In this document: positions 49,199 to 49,476 of the stretch, piece by piece
Numbering within the stretch: position 1 is the first letter of the stretch
How the letters are laid out: every line of letters starts with the position of its first letter
From: an uncultured Bacteroidales bacterium
Lineage (GTDB): Bacteria > Bacteroidota > Bacteroidia > Bacteroidales > Paludibacteraceae
Reading direction: 5' to 3'
Assembly: GCA_949297975.1 (NCBI GenBank)
Contig: CASFUX010000193.1
Location: forward strand, 1-49,476
DNA length: 49,476 nucleotides
The notes under the pieces: generated by a model
The model's database searches: none
What the model saw: only the letters and a program-made list of their open reading frames with translations
What the model was told of the DNA's origin: nothing
Made by a program: the position numbers and the translations under genes

Positions 49199-49476
49199 TT
49201 GCCAAATAGTTCAACTCATGAAACGAAAAAACGCCACGCACTTGTTTTTCCACATGATGAGCAGATGTTTTCCCAATCGTGAGCAGATGTTTTTCCAAAC
49301 GTGAGCACAACTTCTACAGCCCACAGTTATGGGTTATACAACTCACAGTTATGGGTTGTACGACCCACAGTTGTGGGTTATATAACCCATAACTGTGGGC
49401 TGTAAAACTCATGAACAGAAATTGGAAAACTTGTGCGCAGAAATTGGAAATATCATGCTGGCAAACAAGAAAAACC
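49199..49476. repeat. 22-nt repeat array with palindromic core (array A, copy 2; runs off the window)
   Basis: The core 49316-49407 matches 16623-16714 at 91 of 92 bases (one G-to-A change in the first TTGTACAA) in the same orientation. Outward-reading 22-nt units flank it. Left-flank units, read in reverse complement, are GCTCACG(A)TTTGGGAAAA with ACATCT, like the right flank of copy 1. Right-flank units (CTTGT-x-x-GCAGAAA, then ATCATGC-x-GG-x-AAAC) match the reverse complement of the left flank of copy 1. The array continues to the window end. Confidence 0.9.

Noticed and set aside
49199-49476. Insertion sequence or transposon end
   Set aside because: No transposase, no clear target duplication and no longer terminal repeats; the periodic structure explains the signal better, though a non-autonomous element is not excluded.

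Overview
The window looks like a chromosomal segment of a Bacteroidales bacterium (phylum Bacteroidota); the genus cannot be fixed from sequence alone. The reasons are a SusC/SusD pair with a hybrid two-component regulator, a complete porP-gldK-gldL-gldM-gldN type IX secretion (T9SS) core, promoters of the TTTG / TAnnTTTG type, and housekeeping genes (gyrA, lepB, def, mnmA) with Bacteroidota features. No rRNA, tRNA, transposase, integrase or CRISPR array was seen.

Layout. 1-5.6 kb (+): end of aroB, dapB, long-form lepB, a WbqC-family gene, ilvE and a BIG2-domain lipoprotein, separated by repeat-rich gaps. 5.8-11.2 kb (-): a TPR protein, gyrA and an acyltransferase. 11.8-18.7 kb (+): a secreted protein with a T9SS sorting tail, dsbD, an MntA/HepT toxin-antitoxin pair, a decayed gene resembling a restriction-modification enzyme, a 22-nt repeat array, grpE and dnaJ. 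18.8-35.0 kb (-): a fructan utilisation locus. 35.1-42.3 kb (-): mnmA, then the T9SS core operon. 42.8-43.3 kb (+): a SPOR lipoprotein. 43.4-49.2 kb (-): ettA, def, ruvX, rsmD, a DUF3822 gene, a membrane-anchored protein and an HdeD-like protein, ending in a second copy of the 22-nt array.

The fructan locus reads SusC, SusD, SusE-position lipoprotein, GH32, a two-domain secreted protein, GH32, MFS permease, fructokinase, and a hybrid two-component regulator with a periplasmic-binding-protein sensor. The gene complement parallels the characterised Bacteroides thetaiotaomicron fructan locus (BT1754-BT1765): surface binding and cleavage of fructan, SusC/D import, periplasmic trimming to fructose, inner-membrane uptake, phosphorylation, and fructose sensing by the regulator. 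It differs in having a three-copy beta-rich module shared by two proteins and a T9SS-like tail on one of them.

The most unusual feature is a set of intergenic arrays of contiguous 22- or 23-nt units arranged around dyads, at about 11.5, 16.6, 21.6, 42.65 and 49.3 kb. Two of them share a 92-nt palindromic core differing at one base. The flanks of that core are swapped between the two copies, as if the core had inverted relative to its surroundings. I do not know a named family for these arrays.
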